Of a DNA stretch of 39,453 nucleotides, positions 1 through 11,130 are shown in pieces. Position 1 is the first letter of the stretch. Each line of letters starts with the position of its first letter. The notes under the pieces were generated by a model. The model worked only from the letters and a program-made list of their open reading frames with translations, did no database searches and was not told the origin of the DNA. A program made the position numbers and the translations under genes. The DNA is from an uncultured Alphaproteobacteria bacterium (GTDB lineage Bacteria > Pseudomonadota > Alphaproteobacteria > HIMB59 > GCA-002718135): NCBI GenBank assembly GCA_902553945.1, contig CACDMT010000009.1, forward strand, positions 1 through 39,453, in the 5' to 3' direction.

Positions 1-37
1 TTGATAACTTTAATATATATGACATCTACGATATTTA

Positions 38-1276
38 ATGAAAAGATCAATATTAATAGCTTTTATTATACTTTTAGCAGTTCTTGGTTGGATTGTCTCA
101 GGGCAATTTACAAACGTAGAAGTTCAAGGTGAAAATAATGAAACAACTACCAAGACTGACTGGTCATCCTCAGATGATAAAACTAATGATGAAAATGAAG
201 AAATAACTTTTTCAGTTGAAACGAAAGTTTTTAAATCAAGTTTAATAGATCAATCCATTGAACTACAAGGTCAAACAATTCATAATAAAAAAATTGATGT
301 AAAATCTCAAACATCTGGAAATATTGATAAAATTCAGTTTAAAAGAGGTGATAAAGTTTCTGCAGACTCAGAAATGATCACTATTTCTTTGGAAGATAGA
401 AATGAAAAACTCTCGAGTGCTAAGAAAGATTTAGATAGATTAACTAAAGAACTTGTTCTAAATGAAAAAAATAGAGATAATTTATTAAGACAAAATTCTG
501 AAAGAATAGAATTATATGAAATAGAATATGCATCTGCAAAACAATTAATAGATAAAGGATTAAGTTCAAAATCAAAATTGAGTCTTGCATCATTTAATTT
601 GGCTAATGCAAAAGCAGATAAAGAAGATATTGATATTAAATTTGAATCAACTTTAGCAAATCTTGAAGCTCAAATTTCAAATGTTAAATCAGTTTTAAAA
701 AACATTAAGCTAGATGTTGAGAAAACCAGTATTAAAGCTCCTTTTGATGGAATTATTTCACAAAAAATGGTTGAGAAAACTGAGTTTATTTCTGTTGGAT
801 CTCCTTTATTCACAATCATTGATTTGGATCCAATAAAAATTGAAGGTTACTTATCAGAATCTGATGTTAATAAAGTTAGCGTTGGTACAAAAGCATTAAT
901 TGAAGATAGTAATGGTATAAAAAAAAATGGAATAATTTCTTTTATATCTCCTTCAGCAGAGAAAAGCACAAGAACATTTGAAATTACTATTAAGGCGGAT
1001 AACAAAGATCTTACATATAAAAGTGGTATAACTACAAAAATAATCATTAAAGGATCAGAACTTAAAGCTCACAAAATCCCTCCTTCAATTTTAACTTTAT
1101 TGGATGATGGTACAGTAGGTGTTAAAGCGGTTGATAGTGAAAATAAAGTTACTTTTTATCCAACCAAAACAATAAAGGATACTATTGATGGAATGTGGGT
1201 TTCTGGACTACCGGAAACTGTAAACTTAATTGTAAGTGGTCAAGAATATATAAGTATTGGTGAAAAAATAAACTAA
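38..1276 (+). CDS. RND efflux periplasmic adaptor subunit (membrane fusion protein)
   Basis: ORF with N-terminal membrane anchor, coiled-coil hairpin and lipoyl/beta-barrel pattern (KAPFDGIISQKMVEKTEFISVGSPLFTIIDLDPIKIEGYLSESDV); directly precedes an RND pump. Confidence 0.92.
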   Translation: MKRSILIAFIILLAVLGWIVSGQFTNVEVQGENNETTTKTDWSSSDDKTNDENEEITFSVETKVFKSSLIDQSIELQGQTIHNKKIDVKSQTSGNIDKIQFKRGDKVSADSEMITISLEDRNEKLSSAKKDLDRLTKELVLNEKNRDNLLRQNSERIELYEIEYASAKQLIDKGLSSKSKLSLASFNLANAKADKEDIDIKFESTLANLEAQISNVKSVLKNIKLDVEKTSIKAPFDGIISQKMVEKTEFISVGSPLFTIIDLDPIKIEGYLSESDVNKVSVGTKALIEDSNGIKKNGIISFISPSAEKSTRTFEITIKADNKDLTYKSGITTKIIIKGSELKAHKIPPSILTLLDDGTVGVKAVDSENKVTFYPTKTIKDTIDGMWVSGLPETVNLIVSGQEYISIGEKIN

Positions 1277-1281
1277 TTCTA

Positions 1282-4200
1282 ATGAAAATTAATATTATAG
1301 ATTACGCAATTAGCCATTCCCGAGTTTTCATGGGAATACTAATATTTATTATTTTTTCTGGTGCATCTACTTATGTTTCAATACCGAAAGAATCAACTCC
1401 TGATGTTAGCATACCAATAGTTTATATTTCTCTTAGTCAAAATGGTATTTCTGCACAAGACTCAGAAAGGCTTTTGGTTAAACCAATTGAAGATGAAGTT
1501 AAAACTGTTGAAGGTGTAAGAGAAGTAAGATCAACAGCTTATTCAGGTGGAGGTAACGTTCTATTAGAATTTGACGCTGGATTTGACTCTGATCAAGCCA
1601 TGGTTGATATTAGAGATAAAGTTGACAGAGCTAAAGGTGATCTTCCTAGTGAAGCAGATGAGCCAACAGTAAATGAAGTTAATATTAGTACATTTCCAAT
1701 TCTTTCTATTTCCTTGAGTGGAGATGTTCCAAATAGAACACTTCAAGACTTAGCTGACATTTTACAAGATGATATAGAGACTATTCCTAGTGTTTTGGAA
1801 GCAAAAATTGGAGGAAAAAGAAACGAACAAGTTGATATTTTAATAAATCCAACTGCTGTAGAGAGTTATGGCATAAATCTTGAGAGCCTTATAAATATAG
1901 TAAGAGAAAACAATAAAATGGTTTCTGCAGGTGGTCAAGATACCGGAGATGGAAGTTTTGATATAAAAGTTCCTGGATTATACGAAACAATAGAAGATGT
2001 TTTAAATACTCCTGTAAAAACCAATGGGGACTCTGTAATTACATTTAGAGATATTGCTGAGGTCAAAAGAACTTTTGAAGATAGACAATCATATGCAAAT
2101 GTTAATGGATCAAATTCAATAACTATTGATGTTTCAAAAAGAATTGGTGAAAACATTATCAATACAATTGATGAAGTAAAAAGAGTAACATCAATTACTG
2201 CTAAAAGTTTTCCTGAAAATGTTGAAATTTCTTTTGGGAATGATCAATCAAAAGGTATTAAAACTATGCTAAACAGTCTGCAAAATAACGTTATAGCAGC
2301 GATAATACTTGTCTTAATTATTATTTTAGGAGCATTAGGTGTTAGATCAGGTTTATTAGTTGGTGTATCTATTCCAGGATCTTTTTTATCAGGTTTACTA
2401 GCTCTATCAGTGATGGGTTTTACTATCAATATAGTAGTATTATTTGCTCTAATTTTATCTGTCGGACTATTAGTCGATGGAGCTATAGTTGTTGTAGAAT
2501 ATGCGGATAGAAAAATGAAAGAAGGTCTTGGTGTAAAAGATGCTTTTGCAAATGCATCAAAAAAAATGTCACTACCGATTATTTCTTCAACTGCAACTAC
2601 CCTAGCAGCTTTTCTGCCTCTAATATTCTGGCCGGGAATTGCTGGTGAATTTATGAAATATCTACCAATAACACTTATATGTGTTCTTATTTCTTCATTG
2701 TTTATGGCACTACTTTTTGTCCCAGTTTTAGGATCTATTTTAAATACTGTATCAAGAATACTTCTGCAATTTATTGTACCATTACTAATATCACTAATTT
2801 TTTACAATCTATTATCTTATGGATTTGGTTTATTAGAAATTCAGAAATTTAGTTTATTTATAACAATTGGAAAATATTTACTCAGCTTTGCTTTATTTAT
2901 ATTTGTATTTATAAGAATAATACCAAGAGTTTATAAAATTTCAGAAAATGTAAATTCTACACATATATTAGTTTCTAAAAATGCAAAAATCTTATCTTCA
3001 GAATCAAATGAACCTGTCTTAAATGTAACTGGTTTCGTTGGATTTTATGCAAAAATATTAAACTTCTTATTATTTCATCCTTTAAAGGTGATGATTAGTG
3101 CTTTAATAATATTAGTTAGTGTAAACTACACTTATACTCAAGTTGGAGAAGGTGTTGAATTTTTCCCAGATGTTGAACCAGATCTTGCAAAAATTGTAGT
3201 ATTTGCAAGAGGTAACCTTTCTGTTGAAGAAAAAAAAGATTATGTATCAAGAGTTGAGAATATTATTTTAAAACTGCAATCAGAAAGACAGGAATTTAAA
3301 AATATTTATTCTTTAAGTGGGAATGTTAGTGAACAATCAGAGGCTTCAGAAGACTTTATAGGATCAATAAGTTTGGAATATACAGATTGGAATAAAAGAA
3401 GAAAATCAAAAGTAATACTAGCAGAGATTTTGGAAGCAACAAAAAGTATAAACGGTATCAAAGTAGAATCAAGAGAACAACAAGGAGGTCCTGGTGACGG
3501 TAAACCAATTAATATTAAATTAACCAGTGATAATAAAAAACTTTTAGTTGCCGAAGGAATTAAACTGAAAAAATTCATGGATAACTATCCTAAACTGATG
3601 AATGTTGAAGATAATCTTCCTGCCCCTGGAATTGAATGGGAAATTAACGTAGATAGAAAGCAGGCATCTAAATTTGGAGCTAATATTTCATCTATTGGAA
3701 ATGTTATTAAACTTGCAACAAATGGTCTAAAGCTTGGAGAATACAGACCAGATGATAGTAATGAAAGTATTCCACTTTATCTTCGCTATCCAAACGAGGG
3801 TAGAACGCTTGATAGAATTGATAATTTAAGAGTATCTACTTCTAATGGCTTAGTTCCAATCTCTAATTTTGTTAATATTGTTCCCAATAACAGAACGGGA
3901 AATATTATTAGAGTAGATTCAAAAAATGCAATTAACATACAAGCAGATGTGGAGCCTGGAACATATCCTGATGGGAAAGTTAGAGAACTTGAATATGTAT
4001 TAGGCATTTCAGATACTGCTCCATCTTGGAGGGGAAGAACATTAGATTTACCTCGTTATGAATTAGATAGCAAAGTAAGGGCGGAGCTTATTGGAGAAAA
4101 TGAAGATCAAAAAGAGGCTCAAGAATTTTTAACCGGAGCTTTTGGAGTTGCTTTATTTTTAATGTTAATGATACTTCTTTTACAGTTTAATAGCTTTTAC

Positions 4201-4677
4201 AGTGCATTCTTAATTCTTTTTGCAGTTGTGATGTCAACTGCAGGTGTATTTATAGGCTTAATGGTAACAGCACAACCATTTGGTATTGTGATGTCAGGAG
4301 TTGGAGTTATTGCACTTGCTGGAATAGTTGTTAATAACAATATCATATTGATTGATACATTTGATTTTTTAAAGACTAAAACATCTAATATTAGAGAGGC
4401 TATTATTAAAACTGGTGCTCAAAGACTCAGACCTGTTTTACTTACAACAACTACTACAGTACTTGGATTATTACCAATGGTAACAATGACAAACGTTGAC
4501 TTTATATCAAGAGAAGTAACTAGAGGATCACCAGATACTCAATGGTGGGTTCAATTATCAACAGCTATTGTATTTGGATTGTTGTTTGCAACATTTCTTA
4601 CACTAGTAGTAACACCATCAGCTTTGATGTTTAGAGAAAACATTAAAAATTGGTATAAAAAGAAAATTTCTAATTAG
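1282..4677 (+). CDS. RND-family efflux permease (AcrB/HAE1-like)
   Basis: 1131 aa; N-terminal FMGILIFIIFSGASTYVSIPKESTPDVSIPIVYIS, GLLVDGAIVVVEYADR, GIVVNNNIILIDTFDF and TGAQRLRPVLLTTTTTVLGLLPM are typical RND motifs. Confidence 0.95.
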   Translation: MKINIIDYAISHSRVFMGILIFIIFSGASTYVSIPKESTPDVSIPIVYISLSQNGISAQDSERLLVKPIEDEVKTVEGVREVRSTAYSGGGNVLLEFDAGFDSDQAMVDIRDKVDRAKGDLPSEADEPTVNEVNISTFPILSISLSGDVPNRTLQDLADILQDDIETIPSVLEAKIGGKRNEQVDILINPTAVESYGINLESLINIVRENNKMVSAGGQDTGDGSFDIKVPGLYETIEDVLNTPVKTNGDSVITFRDIAEVKRTFEDRQSYANVNGSNSITIDVSKRIGENIINTIDEVKRVTSITAKSFPENVEISFGNDQSKGIKTMLNSLQNNVIAAIILVLIIILGALGVRSGLLVGVSIPGSFLSGLLALSVMGFTINIVVLFALILSVGLLVDGAIVVVEYADRKMKEGLGVKDAFANASKKMSLPIISSTATTLAAFLPLIFWPGIAGEFMKYLPITLICVLISSLFMALLFVPVLGSILNTVSRILLQFIVPLLISLIFYNLLSYGFGLLEIQKFSLFITIGKYLLSFALFIFVFIRIIPRVYKISENVNSTHILVSKNAKILSSESNEPVLNVTGFVGFYAKILNFLLFHPLKVMISALIILVSVNYTYTQVGEGVEFFPDVEPDLAKIVVFARGNLSVEEKKDYVSRVENIILKLQSERQEFKNIYSLSGNVSEQSEASEDFIGSISLEYTDWNKRRKSKVILAEILEATKSINGIKVESREQQGGPGDGKPINIKLTSDNKKLLVAEGIKLKKFMDNYPKLMNVEDNLPAPGIEWEINVDRKQASKFGANISSIGNVIKLATNGLKLGEYRPDDSNESIPLYLRYPNEGRTLDRIDNLRVSTSNGLVPISNFVNIVPNNRTGNIIRVDSKNAINIQADVEPGTYPDGKVRELEYVLGISDTAPSWRGRTLDLPRYELDSKVRAELIGENEDQKEAQEFLTGAFGVALFLMLMILLLQFNSFYSAFLILFAVVMSTAGVFIGLMVTAQPFGIVMSGVGVIALAGIVVNNNIILIDTFDFLKTKTSNIREAIIKTGAQRLRPVLLTTTTTVLGLLPMVTMTNVDFISREVTRGSPDTQWWVQLSTAIVFGLLFATFLTLVVTPSALMFRENIKNWYKKKISN

Positions 4678-4702
4678 TTTTTTCTAATTAAATTAAAATT
4701 GT

Positions 4703-5254
4703 ATGACAATTAAATCAATTACAGTTTATTGCTCCTCATCAGATTTATTAAGTAATGAATATTATCAAGATGCAAAAGAAATAAGCAAAGTTATCTCATC
4801 TTTTAAATTCGATATTGTTTATGGTGGGGCAAAAGTTGGAATAATGGGTGTAGTTGCTAAAACTGCAAAAGAATGCAAAAATAAAGTTGTTGGAGTAATT
4901 CCAAATTTTTTATCTAAAAAAGAAATTATTTTTGAAGAAATTGACGATTTAAAAATAGTAGATAATATGTCAGAAAGAAAAAAATTACTCTTTGAGCTTG
5001 GAGATGCTTATTTAGCTTTACCAGGTGGAACAGGAACCTTAGAAGAAATAGTAGAGGTTGTTTCTTGGAAAATAATGGGAATTCATAATAAACCAATAAT
5101 ATTTTTTAATAAAAATAATTTTTGGAATAATTTATTTAAACAATTTAAATTTTTTGAAGATGAGAAATTTTCAAATAAAAATTTACAAAACAGTTTTCAC
5201 ATTATAGATACGGTGGATCAATTAAAAAATATATTAATTAAATGGCAAAGATAA
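4703..5254 (+). CDS. LOG family protein (TIGR00730-type, cytokinin riboside 5'-monophosphate phosphoribohydrolase-like)
   Basis: [47 protein letters not shown]: PGGxGTxxE motif. Confidence 0.9.
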   Translation: MTIKSITVYCSSSDLLSNEYYQDAKEISKVISSFKFDIVYGGAKVGIMGVVAKTAKECKNKVVGVIPNFLSKKEIIFEEIDDLKIVDNMSERKKLLFELGDAYLALPGGTGTLEEIVEVVSWKIMGIHNKPIIFFNKNNFWNNLFKQFKFFEDEKFSNKNLQNSFHIIDTVDQLKNILIKWQR

Positions 5255-6450
5255 AAGTAAAAAATCCTATAGTTGAAATAGATGGTGATGAAATGACCAG
5301 AATAATATGGGAATACATTAAAGAACAATTAATTTTGCCTTATCTCGATATTGATATTAAGTATTTTGATCTTGGAGTGATTAAAAGAGATGAAACTAAT
5401 GATCAAATTACAATAGATGCAGCAAAAGCAGTAAAAAAATATGGTGTAGGAATAAAATGTGCAACAATTACACCAGATGAAAATAGAGTTGAAGAATTTA
5501 AACTAAAACAAATGTGGCGCTCTCCAAACGGAACAATAAGAAATATACTTGGCGGAACAATATTTAGACAGCCAATCATATGTAAGAATGTTCCAAGAAT
5601 AATAACTAGTTGGAATGATCCTATTGTAGTTGCCAGACACGCATTTGGTGATCAATATAAAGCAACAGATACTTTAATAGATAAACCTGGTACACTTAAA
5701 ATGGTCTTTGAACCTAAAGATGGATCTGCAGGATTTATTAAGGACGTATATGAATTTGAAAAAACTGGCGTTGCCTTATCAATGTATAATTTGGACAGTT
5801 CAATTGAAGATTTTGCTAGAGCATGTTTTAATTATGGACTTGATCTAGAATGGCCAGTTTATCTTTCTACTAAAAATACAATTTTAAAAGTCTACGATGG
5901 AAGATTTAAAGATTTATTTCAAAATGTATTTGAGTCTGAATTCAAAGATAAATTTAAGGAAAAAAATATTGTTTATGAACATAGATTAATAGACGATATG
6001 GTAGCCTCAGCATTAAAATGGGGTGGTAAATTTATTTGGGCTTGTAAAAATTATGATGGCGATGTTCAGTCAGATACTGTAGCTCAAGGATTTGGTTCAT
6101 TAGGCTTAATGACAAGTGTTTTAATGACTCCAGATGGCAAAACAGTAGAAGCTGAAGCTGCGCATGGAACTGTTACTAGGCATTATAGAAATCATCAGAA
6201 AGGACTAGAAACATCAACTAATCCTATTGCTTCTATTTTTGCATGGACAAGAGGTTTAAGTTTTAGAGGAAAATTTGATTCAAATAATGAATTAATTAAT
6301 TTTGCTAAAAATTTAGAGAACACTTGTATTAAAACAGTAGAAAATGGTGAGATGACTAAAGATTTGGCAATATTAATAAATAAAGATCAAAAATGGTTAA
6401 ATACTAAAGATTTTTTGAGTGCAATAAAAAATAATTTTCAATCTATCTAA
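5242..6450 (+). CDS. icd: NADP-dependent isocitrate dehydrogenase
   Basis: [22 protein letters not shown]...; [14 protein letters not shown] motif; full length 402 aa. Confidence 0.96.
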   Translation: MAKIKVKNPIVEIDGDEMTRIIWEYIKEQLILPYLDIDIKYFDLGVIKRDETNDQITIDAAKAVKKYGVGIKCATITPDENRVEEFKLKQMWRSPNGTIRNILGGTIFRQPIICKNVPRIITSWNDPIVVARHAFGDQYKATDTLIDKPGTLKMVFEPKDGSAGFIKDVYEFEKTGVALSMYNLDSSIEDFARACFNYGLDLEWPVYLSTKNTILKVYDGRFKDLFQNVFESEFKDKFKEKNIVYEHRLIDDMVASALKWGGKFIWACKNYDGDVQSDTVAQGFGSLGLMTSVLMTPDGKTVEAEAAHGTVTRHYRNHQKGLETSTNPIASIFAWTRGLSFRGKFDSNNELINFAKNLENTCIKTVENGEMTKDLAILINKDQKWLNTKDFLSAIKNNFQSI

Positions 6451-9115
6451 CAGAATTTAATTTATCTTCTAAGTACCTTATACTTTCATTAATTTGAGTA
6501 ACATCTGATCCACCTCCTTGTGCAAGATCCTTTCTTCCACCTCCGCCCTTACCACCAAGAATAATTGAAATTTCTCTTATTTCTTTAGAAGCATCAAAAA
6601 TATCTGTGATATCTTCAGTCACACCTAAAACTATAGATAATTTGTTTTGATTTTTTGAAATTATTAATGAAACACTTTGTTTTTTATATTGTTTTTTTTG
6701 CTCATCAATAAATGCTTTCAATGATTTACTAGGATAATTTTCTGCAATTAAATATATAAAATTTAAGTCTTTTATTTTTTTAACAACAATATTATCAATA
6801 TTTTTAGATATTGACATATTTTGTTTTAATTTTTCGTATGTCTGACTTAATTCTTTAATTAATAAAACTTTATCATCAGATTGATTTTTAAAATTATAAT
6901 TAGCATTAATATTTTTAATTTTTTTCTTTAAATCTTCAATTTGTTTATTTTGGTTTTTATTTTTTTTTAATAAATCGTTTTCTATTTCTTTAATATATTT
7001 TTCAACTGCGATGTTAGATACAGCTTCTATTCTTCTAACTCCAGAAGCTACACTAGCTTGACTAGTTATTTTAAATTTATTTATTTGCCCTAGTTTGGTA
7101 ACATGAGTTCCACCACATAATTCTTTTGAAAAAAAAGTTTCATCTTCTTGACCCATTGTTACTACTCTTACTTCATCACTATATTTTTCTCCAAATAATG
7201 CCATTGCTCCCTCTTCAATAGCTTTTTTCTGATCGATAACTTTAATTTCTACAATTCCATCTTTTTGTATTTGATCATTTACAATTTTTTCAACATTTAT
7301 GAGTTGATCTTTTTCAATAGGATAATTATGGCTAAAATCAAATCTGAGTTTTTCTGAATTCACTAAAGAACCCTTTTGTGTAACATGCTTACCTAATATT
7401 TTTCTAAGAGCAGCATGTAATAAATGAGTTGATGAATGATTATATTTAATAAAGTTTCTACTCTCACTATTGACACTGGCTTTAATAATATCATTAATTT
7501 TGCAGTTACCGCCAATTACCTTACCTTTGTGAAGAAAATAATTTCCAAATATTTTTGTTGTATTGGTAACTTCAAAATTAAAGTTATCATTTTCAAAAAA
7601 ACCCTTATCACCAACCTGACCACCACTTTCTCCATAAAAAGGTGTTTGATTTAATATAATAATTGCTTGTTGATCTTTTTTAATTTTATTTACTGACTTG
7701 CCTTCTGATATGATTGAAATAATTTTACAATCAGCCTCAATATCATTATATCCTAAAAATTCTGTTGGCCCTATTTTTGAAGTTATTTCAAACCAAATGC
7801 TATCATCCTGAATATCTCCTGTACCCTTCCAGCTTTGTCTTGCTCTTTCTTTTTGATCTAACATTTTTTGTTCAAAAGTTTTTAAATCAACCTCAATATT
7901 TTTACTTTTTAAGTAATCTTGTGTTAAATCTAATGGAAATCCATAAGTATCGTATAATTTAAATGCTACTTCACCATTAAATATACTTGTTGAGTTAGAA
8001 ATTTCCTCATTTAAAATTTTAATACCTTTTTCAACTGTTTCTTTGAATTTAGTTTCCTCATTCAACAATGTATTTATGATAAGATCTTTTGCTCTGTCTA
8101 ATTCCGGATATGAGTCTTTAATTCCATCTAAAAATGTTGGAAATAATTTATGAAAAATAGGTTCTTTATTTCCTAAAGAGTGAGCGTGTCGCATTCCCCT
8201 TCTCATTATTCTCCTTAAAACATATCCTCTACCTTCATTTGAAGGCATTACTCCATCTGCAATCAAAAAAGATGATGATTTTAAATGATCTGCAATTACT
8301 CTATGACTAGGATTATTAATGGAACTTTCATTTCCACATAAGTTGTTTGATTCATCAATAATTGGCTGAAATAAATCTGTTGAATAATTGTCGTTAGAGC
8401 CTTCTAAAAGAGCTGTCATTCTTTCTAATCCCATTCCAGTGTCAATTGAAGGTTTCGGAAGATCAATTCTTGTAGATTTAGAAATTTGTTCATATTGCAT
8501 AAAAACTAAATTCCAAATTTCTATAAATCTATCGCCATCTTCATTAGGAGAACCAGGGGGTCCACCTTCATATTTTTCACCATGATCAAAGAATATCTCA
8601 GAACATGGTCCGCAGGGTCCAGTTTCACCCATTGACCAGAAATTATCTGATGTACTAATTTTAATTATTTTTTCATCAGATAATCCTGCAATTTTTTTCC
8701 ATAAATTATATGCTTCATCATCATCAGAATAAACAGTAACCAAAAGTCTGTCCTTACTAATTGAATATTCTTTAGTTATTAAATTCCATGCAAGCTCAAT
8801 TGCTAAATCCTTAAAATAATCACCAAATGAAAAATTACCTAACATCTCAAAAAATGTATGATGTCTAGTTGTATAACCTACATTTTCTAAATCATTATGT
8901 TTACCACCAGCCCTAACACATTTTTGTGCTGTAGTAGCCCTATTGTATTCTCTTTTTTCTTTTCCCGTAAATATATTCTTAAATTGAACCATGCCTGAAT
9001 TTGCAAACATCAAAGTTGGATCATTATCAGGTACTAATGAACTAGAATGAACAATTTCATGACCATTTTTTTTAAAATAATCTAGAAAGGTTGATCTAAT
9101 CTTATTAGAATTCAT
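6443..9115 (-). CDS. alaS: alanyl-tRNA synthetase
   Basis: 890 aa; [60 protein letters not shown]-terminal [16 protein letters not shown]. Confidence 0.97.
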   Translation of the reverse strand: MNSNKIRSTFLDYFKKNGHEIVHSSSLVPDNDPTLMFANSGMVQFKNIFTGKEKREYNRATTAQKCVRAGGKHNDLENVGYTTRHHTFFEMLGNFSFGDYFKDLAIELAWNLITKEYSISKDRLLVTVYSDDDEAYNLWKKIAGLSDEKIIKISTSDNFWSMGETGPCGPCSEIFFDHGEKYEGGPPGSPNEDGDRFIEIWNLVFMQYEQISKSTRIDLPKPSIDTGMGLERMTALLEGSNDNYSTDLFQPIIDESNNLCGNESSINNPSHRVIADHLKSSSFLIADGVMPSNEGRGYVLRRIMRRGMRHAHSLGNKEPIFHKLFPTFLDGIKDSYPELDRAKDLIINTLLNEETKFKETVEKGIKILNEEISNSTSIFNGEVAFKLYDTYGFPLDLTQDYLKSKNIEVDLKTFEQKMLDQKERARQSWKGTGDIQDDSIWFEITSKIGPTEFLGYNDIEADCKIISIISEGKSVNKIKKDQQAIIILNQTPFYGESGGQVGDKGFFENDNFNFEVTNTTKIFGNYFLHKGKVIGGNCKINDIIKASVNSESRNFIKYNHSSTHLLHAALRKILGKHVTQKGSLVNSEKLRFDFSHNYPIEKDQLINVEKIVNDQIQKDGIVEIKVIDQKKAIEEGAMALFGEKYSDEVRVVTMGQEDETFFSKELCGGTHVTKLGQINKFKITSQASVASGVRRIEAVSNIAVEKYIKEIENDLLKKNKNQNKQIEDLKKKIKNINANYNFKNQSDDKVLLIKELSQTYEKLKQNMSISKNIDNIVVKKIKDLNFIYLIAENYPSKSLKAFIDEQKKQYKKQSVSLIISKNQNKLSIVLGVTEDITDIFDASKEIREISIILGGKGGGGRKDLAQGGGSDVTQINESIRYLEDKLNSVR

Positions 9116-9159
9116 GAAAAGTTAATATAACTTGAAATCTATATTGTCTAAATAAAAAA

Positions 9160-9180
9160 GCGCCTAAAAGAAATAGGCGC
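9160..9180 (-). terminator. Rho-independent terminator downstream of recA
   Basis: Inverted repeat GCGCCTA (9160-9166) / TAGGCGC (9174-9180), 7-nt loop, followed on the minus strand by CTTTTTTATT. Confidence 0.85.
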
Positions 9181-9200
9181 CTTTAAAATAAGATATAAAA

Positions 9201-10301
9201 CTATTCTTTAATTTCTTCTTTTTCTTTTTCTTCTTTTTTCTCCATTTTTCCTTCCATCATTGCTTTTTCAACTATACCAGCATTTTGAAGGATTTGATTT
9301 TGAATTTCATTGGCTATTGTTGGATTATCATTAAGATATGTCTTAACATTTTCTCTACCTTGACCAATTTTAGTGTCTTTATACGAGAACCATGAGCCTG
9401 ATTTATCAATAATTTCAGCTTTAACACCTAAATCAACAAGTTCTCCAAGTTTAGATATTCCTTCACCATACATAATATCAAATTCAACTACTTTAAATGG
9501 TGGAGCAACTTTGTTTTTTACAATTTTCACTCTGGTTTGATTTCCAATTATTTCATCCTTATCCTTAATGGCACCAATTCTTCTAATATCCATTCTTACA
9601 GATGAATAAAACTTTAAAGCATTTCCACCTGTTGTTGTTTCAGGACTTCCAAACATAACACCAATTTTCATTCTTAATTGGTTAATAAACACAACTAATG
9701 TATTTGATTGAGCAATTGAACTAGTTAATTTTCTAAGAGCCTGACTCATTAATCTTGCTTGTAGACCGGGTAAAGAGTCACCCATATCTCCTTCAAGTTC
9801 TGCTCTAGGTACTAGAGCTGCAACAGAGTCAATAACTAGAACATCAATACCACCTGATTTTATTAATGAATCAGCTATTTCAAGACCTTGTTCACCTGTA
9901 TCAGGCTGAGAAATTAAAAGTTCCTCTAAGTTTACACCTAATTTCTTTGCATAAGCTGGATCAAGAGCATGTTCAGCATCAATAAAGGCACAATTTCCAC
10001 CTTTTTTTTGCGACTCTGCAACAATGTGAGTTGCTAAAGTTGTTTTACCCGAACTTTCAGGTCCATAAATTTCAACTATTCTTCCTTTTGGTACACCTCC
10101 AATACCTAAGGCTATATCAAGACCTAAAGACCCTGTAGATATAGCTTCAATATCAACATTAGTTTTTGAGCCCAATTTCATAATTGAGCCTTTTCCATAA
10201 TTTTTTTCTATTAGACTTACTGCAGCCTCTAAAGATTTACTTCTATTTTCTTTATCCATTGAATTTTCGTTATTTACAACTTTTAATTTAGCTTGAGACA
10301 T
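9201..10301 (-). CDS. recA: recombinase RecA
   Basis: 366 aa; [13 protein letters not shown] Walker A; canonical RecA core; SD-like GGAG upstream of the ATG. Confidence 0.98.
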   Translation of the reverse strand: MSQAKLKVVNNENSMDKENRSKSLEAAVSLIEKNYGKGSIMKLGSKTNVDIEAISTGSLGLDIALGIGGVPKGRIVEIYGPESSGKTTLATHIVAESQKKGGNCAFIDAEHALDPAYAKKLGVNLEELLISQPDTGEQGLEIADSLIKSGGIDVLVIDSVAALVPRAELEGDMGDSLPGLQARLMSQALRKLTSSIAQSNTLVVFINQLRMKIGVMFGSPETTTGGNALKFYSSVRMDIRRIGAIKDKDEIIGNQTRVKIVKNKVAPPFKVVEFDIMYGEGISKLGELVDLGVKAEIIDKSGSWFSYKDTKIGQGRENVKTYLNDNPTIANEIQNQILQNAGIVEKAMMEGKMEKKEEKEKEEIKE

Positions 10302-10385
10302 CTCATTTCTCCATTAATTCCTATGTTTTTATTAAGATTCTTGCAAATCATGTTTTCTTGTACACGTTTTGTTCTTATTTTAAAA

Positions 10386-10400
10386 GTTCTATTTTTGTTC
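10386..10400. promoter_or_regulatory. Candidate alphaproteobacterial LexA/SOS box (GTTC-N7-GTTC)
   Basis: GTTC TATTTTT GTTC direct repeat about 85 bp upstream of the recA start codon, in the recA/dksA intergenic region. Confidence 0.6.
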
Positions 10401-10514
10401 TTTTGTAAATATTAGATTAAACTATTGATATATAATATTTATTTTATATTTAATATTAGTTAATATTACTTGATTAAATAAAATCATTTGATAAATCACC
10501 GTTTTTTTAAAAAT

Positions 10515-10922
10515 ATGAGCAAAATTAGTAAAAATTATAAGCCTACAAAAAAAGAAAAATTCATGAATTCTAAAATGAGAGAGTATTTTAAGTTGAAACT
10601 TATTAATTGGAAAAAAGATCTACTTAAAGAGTCATCTCAAACTTTAAATAATCTACAAAATGAAAATGAAGCAAAACCAGACATTACTGATAGAGCTTCA
10701 GAAGAGATAGATAGATCATTTGAACTTAGAACAAGGGATAGAGAGAGAAAACTGATAAATAAAATAGATGCAGCTTTAAAAAGAATTGAAGATGGATCGT
10801 ATGGATATTGTGAAGAAACTGGGGATCCTATTAGCATTAAAAGGTTAGAAGCAAGACCTGTTGCAACTTTAAGCTTAGAAGCTCAAGAAATGCATGAAAA
10901 AGCTGAAAAGCGTCTAAATTAA
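10515..10922 (+). CDS. dksA: DksA/TraR family transcription factor (Zn-ligand-poor CTSA type)
   Basis: RIEDGSYGYCEETGDPISIKRLEARPVATLSLEAQEMHEK; ATG at 10515 preferred over the TTG at 10488. Confidence 0.9.
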   Translation: MSKISKNYKPTKKEKFMNSKMREYFKLKLINWKKDLLKESSQTLNNLQNENEAKPDITDRASEEIDRSFELRTRDRERKLINKIDAALKRIEDGSYGYCEETGDPISIKRLEARPVATLSLEAQEMHEKAEKRLN

Positions 10923-10932
10923 TTTATATTTA

Positions 10933-11130
10933 ATGTCTGATATATACTATGGTGATCTAACGCCTGGAACTTATGTAATTAACATAAACAAAAAAAATGA
11001 ATGGGGTATTGGGCAGATTCAATCATCTATTAATAATAAAATTACTATAAACTTTGAAAATGTAGGAAAAAAAACTATCAACCCACAAGAAGTTGAATTA
11101 AAAATAATAAATATAAATGCAACTAATTGA
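10933..11130 (+). CDS. DUF3553-like small protein
   Basis: 65 aa; EWGIGQIQSSINNKITINFENVGKKTI resembles the short alphaproteobacterial DUF3553 family. Confidence 0.7.
   Translation: MSDIYYGDLTPGTYVININKKNEWGIGQIQSSINNKITINFENVGKKTINPQEVELKIININATN

Noticed and set aside
847-4007. Antisense ORFs of 60-90 aa inside the RND adaptor and pump genes (847..1047, 1564..1746, 1935..2162, 2244..2429, 3306..3578, 3786..4007)
   Set aside because: They lie wholly antisense to strongly recognisable genes, have no recognisable domains and look like chance open frames
7436-8585. Plus-strand ORFs 7436..7654, 7765..7962 and 8388..8585 inside alaS
   Set aside because: Antisense to a full-length conserved alaS with no family resemblance
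10371-10389. Second SOS half-site GTTC at 10371 paired with GTTC at 10386
   Set aside because: Spacing is 11 nt, not the 7 nt of the alphaproteobacterial LexA direct repeat
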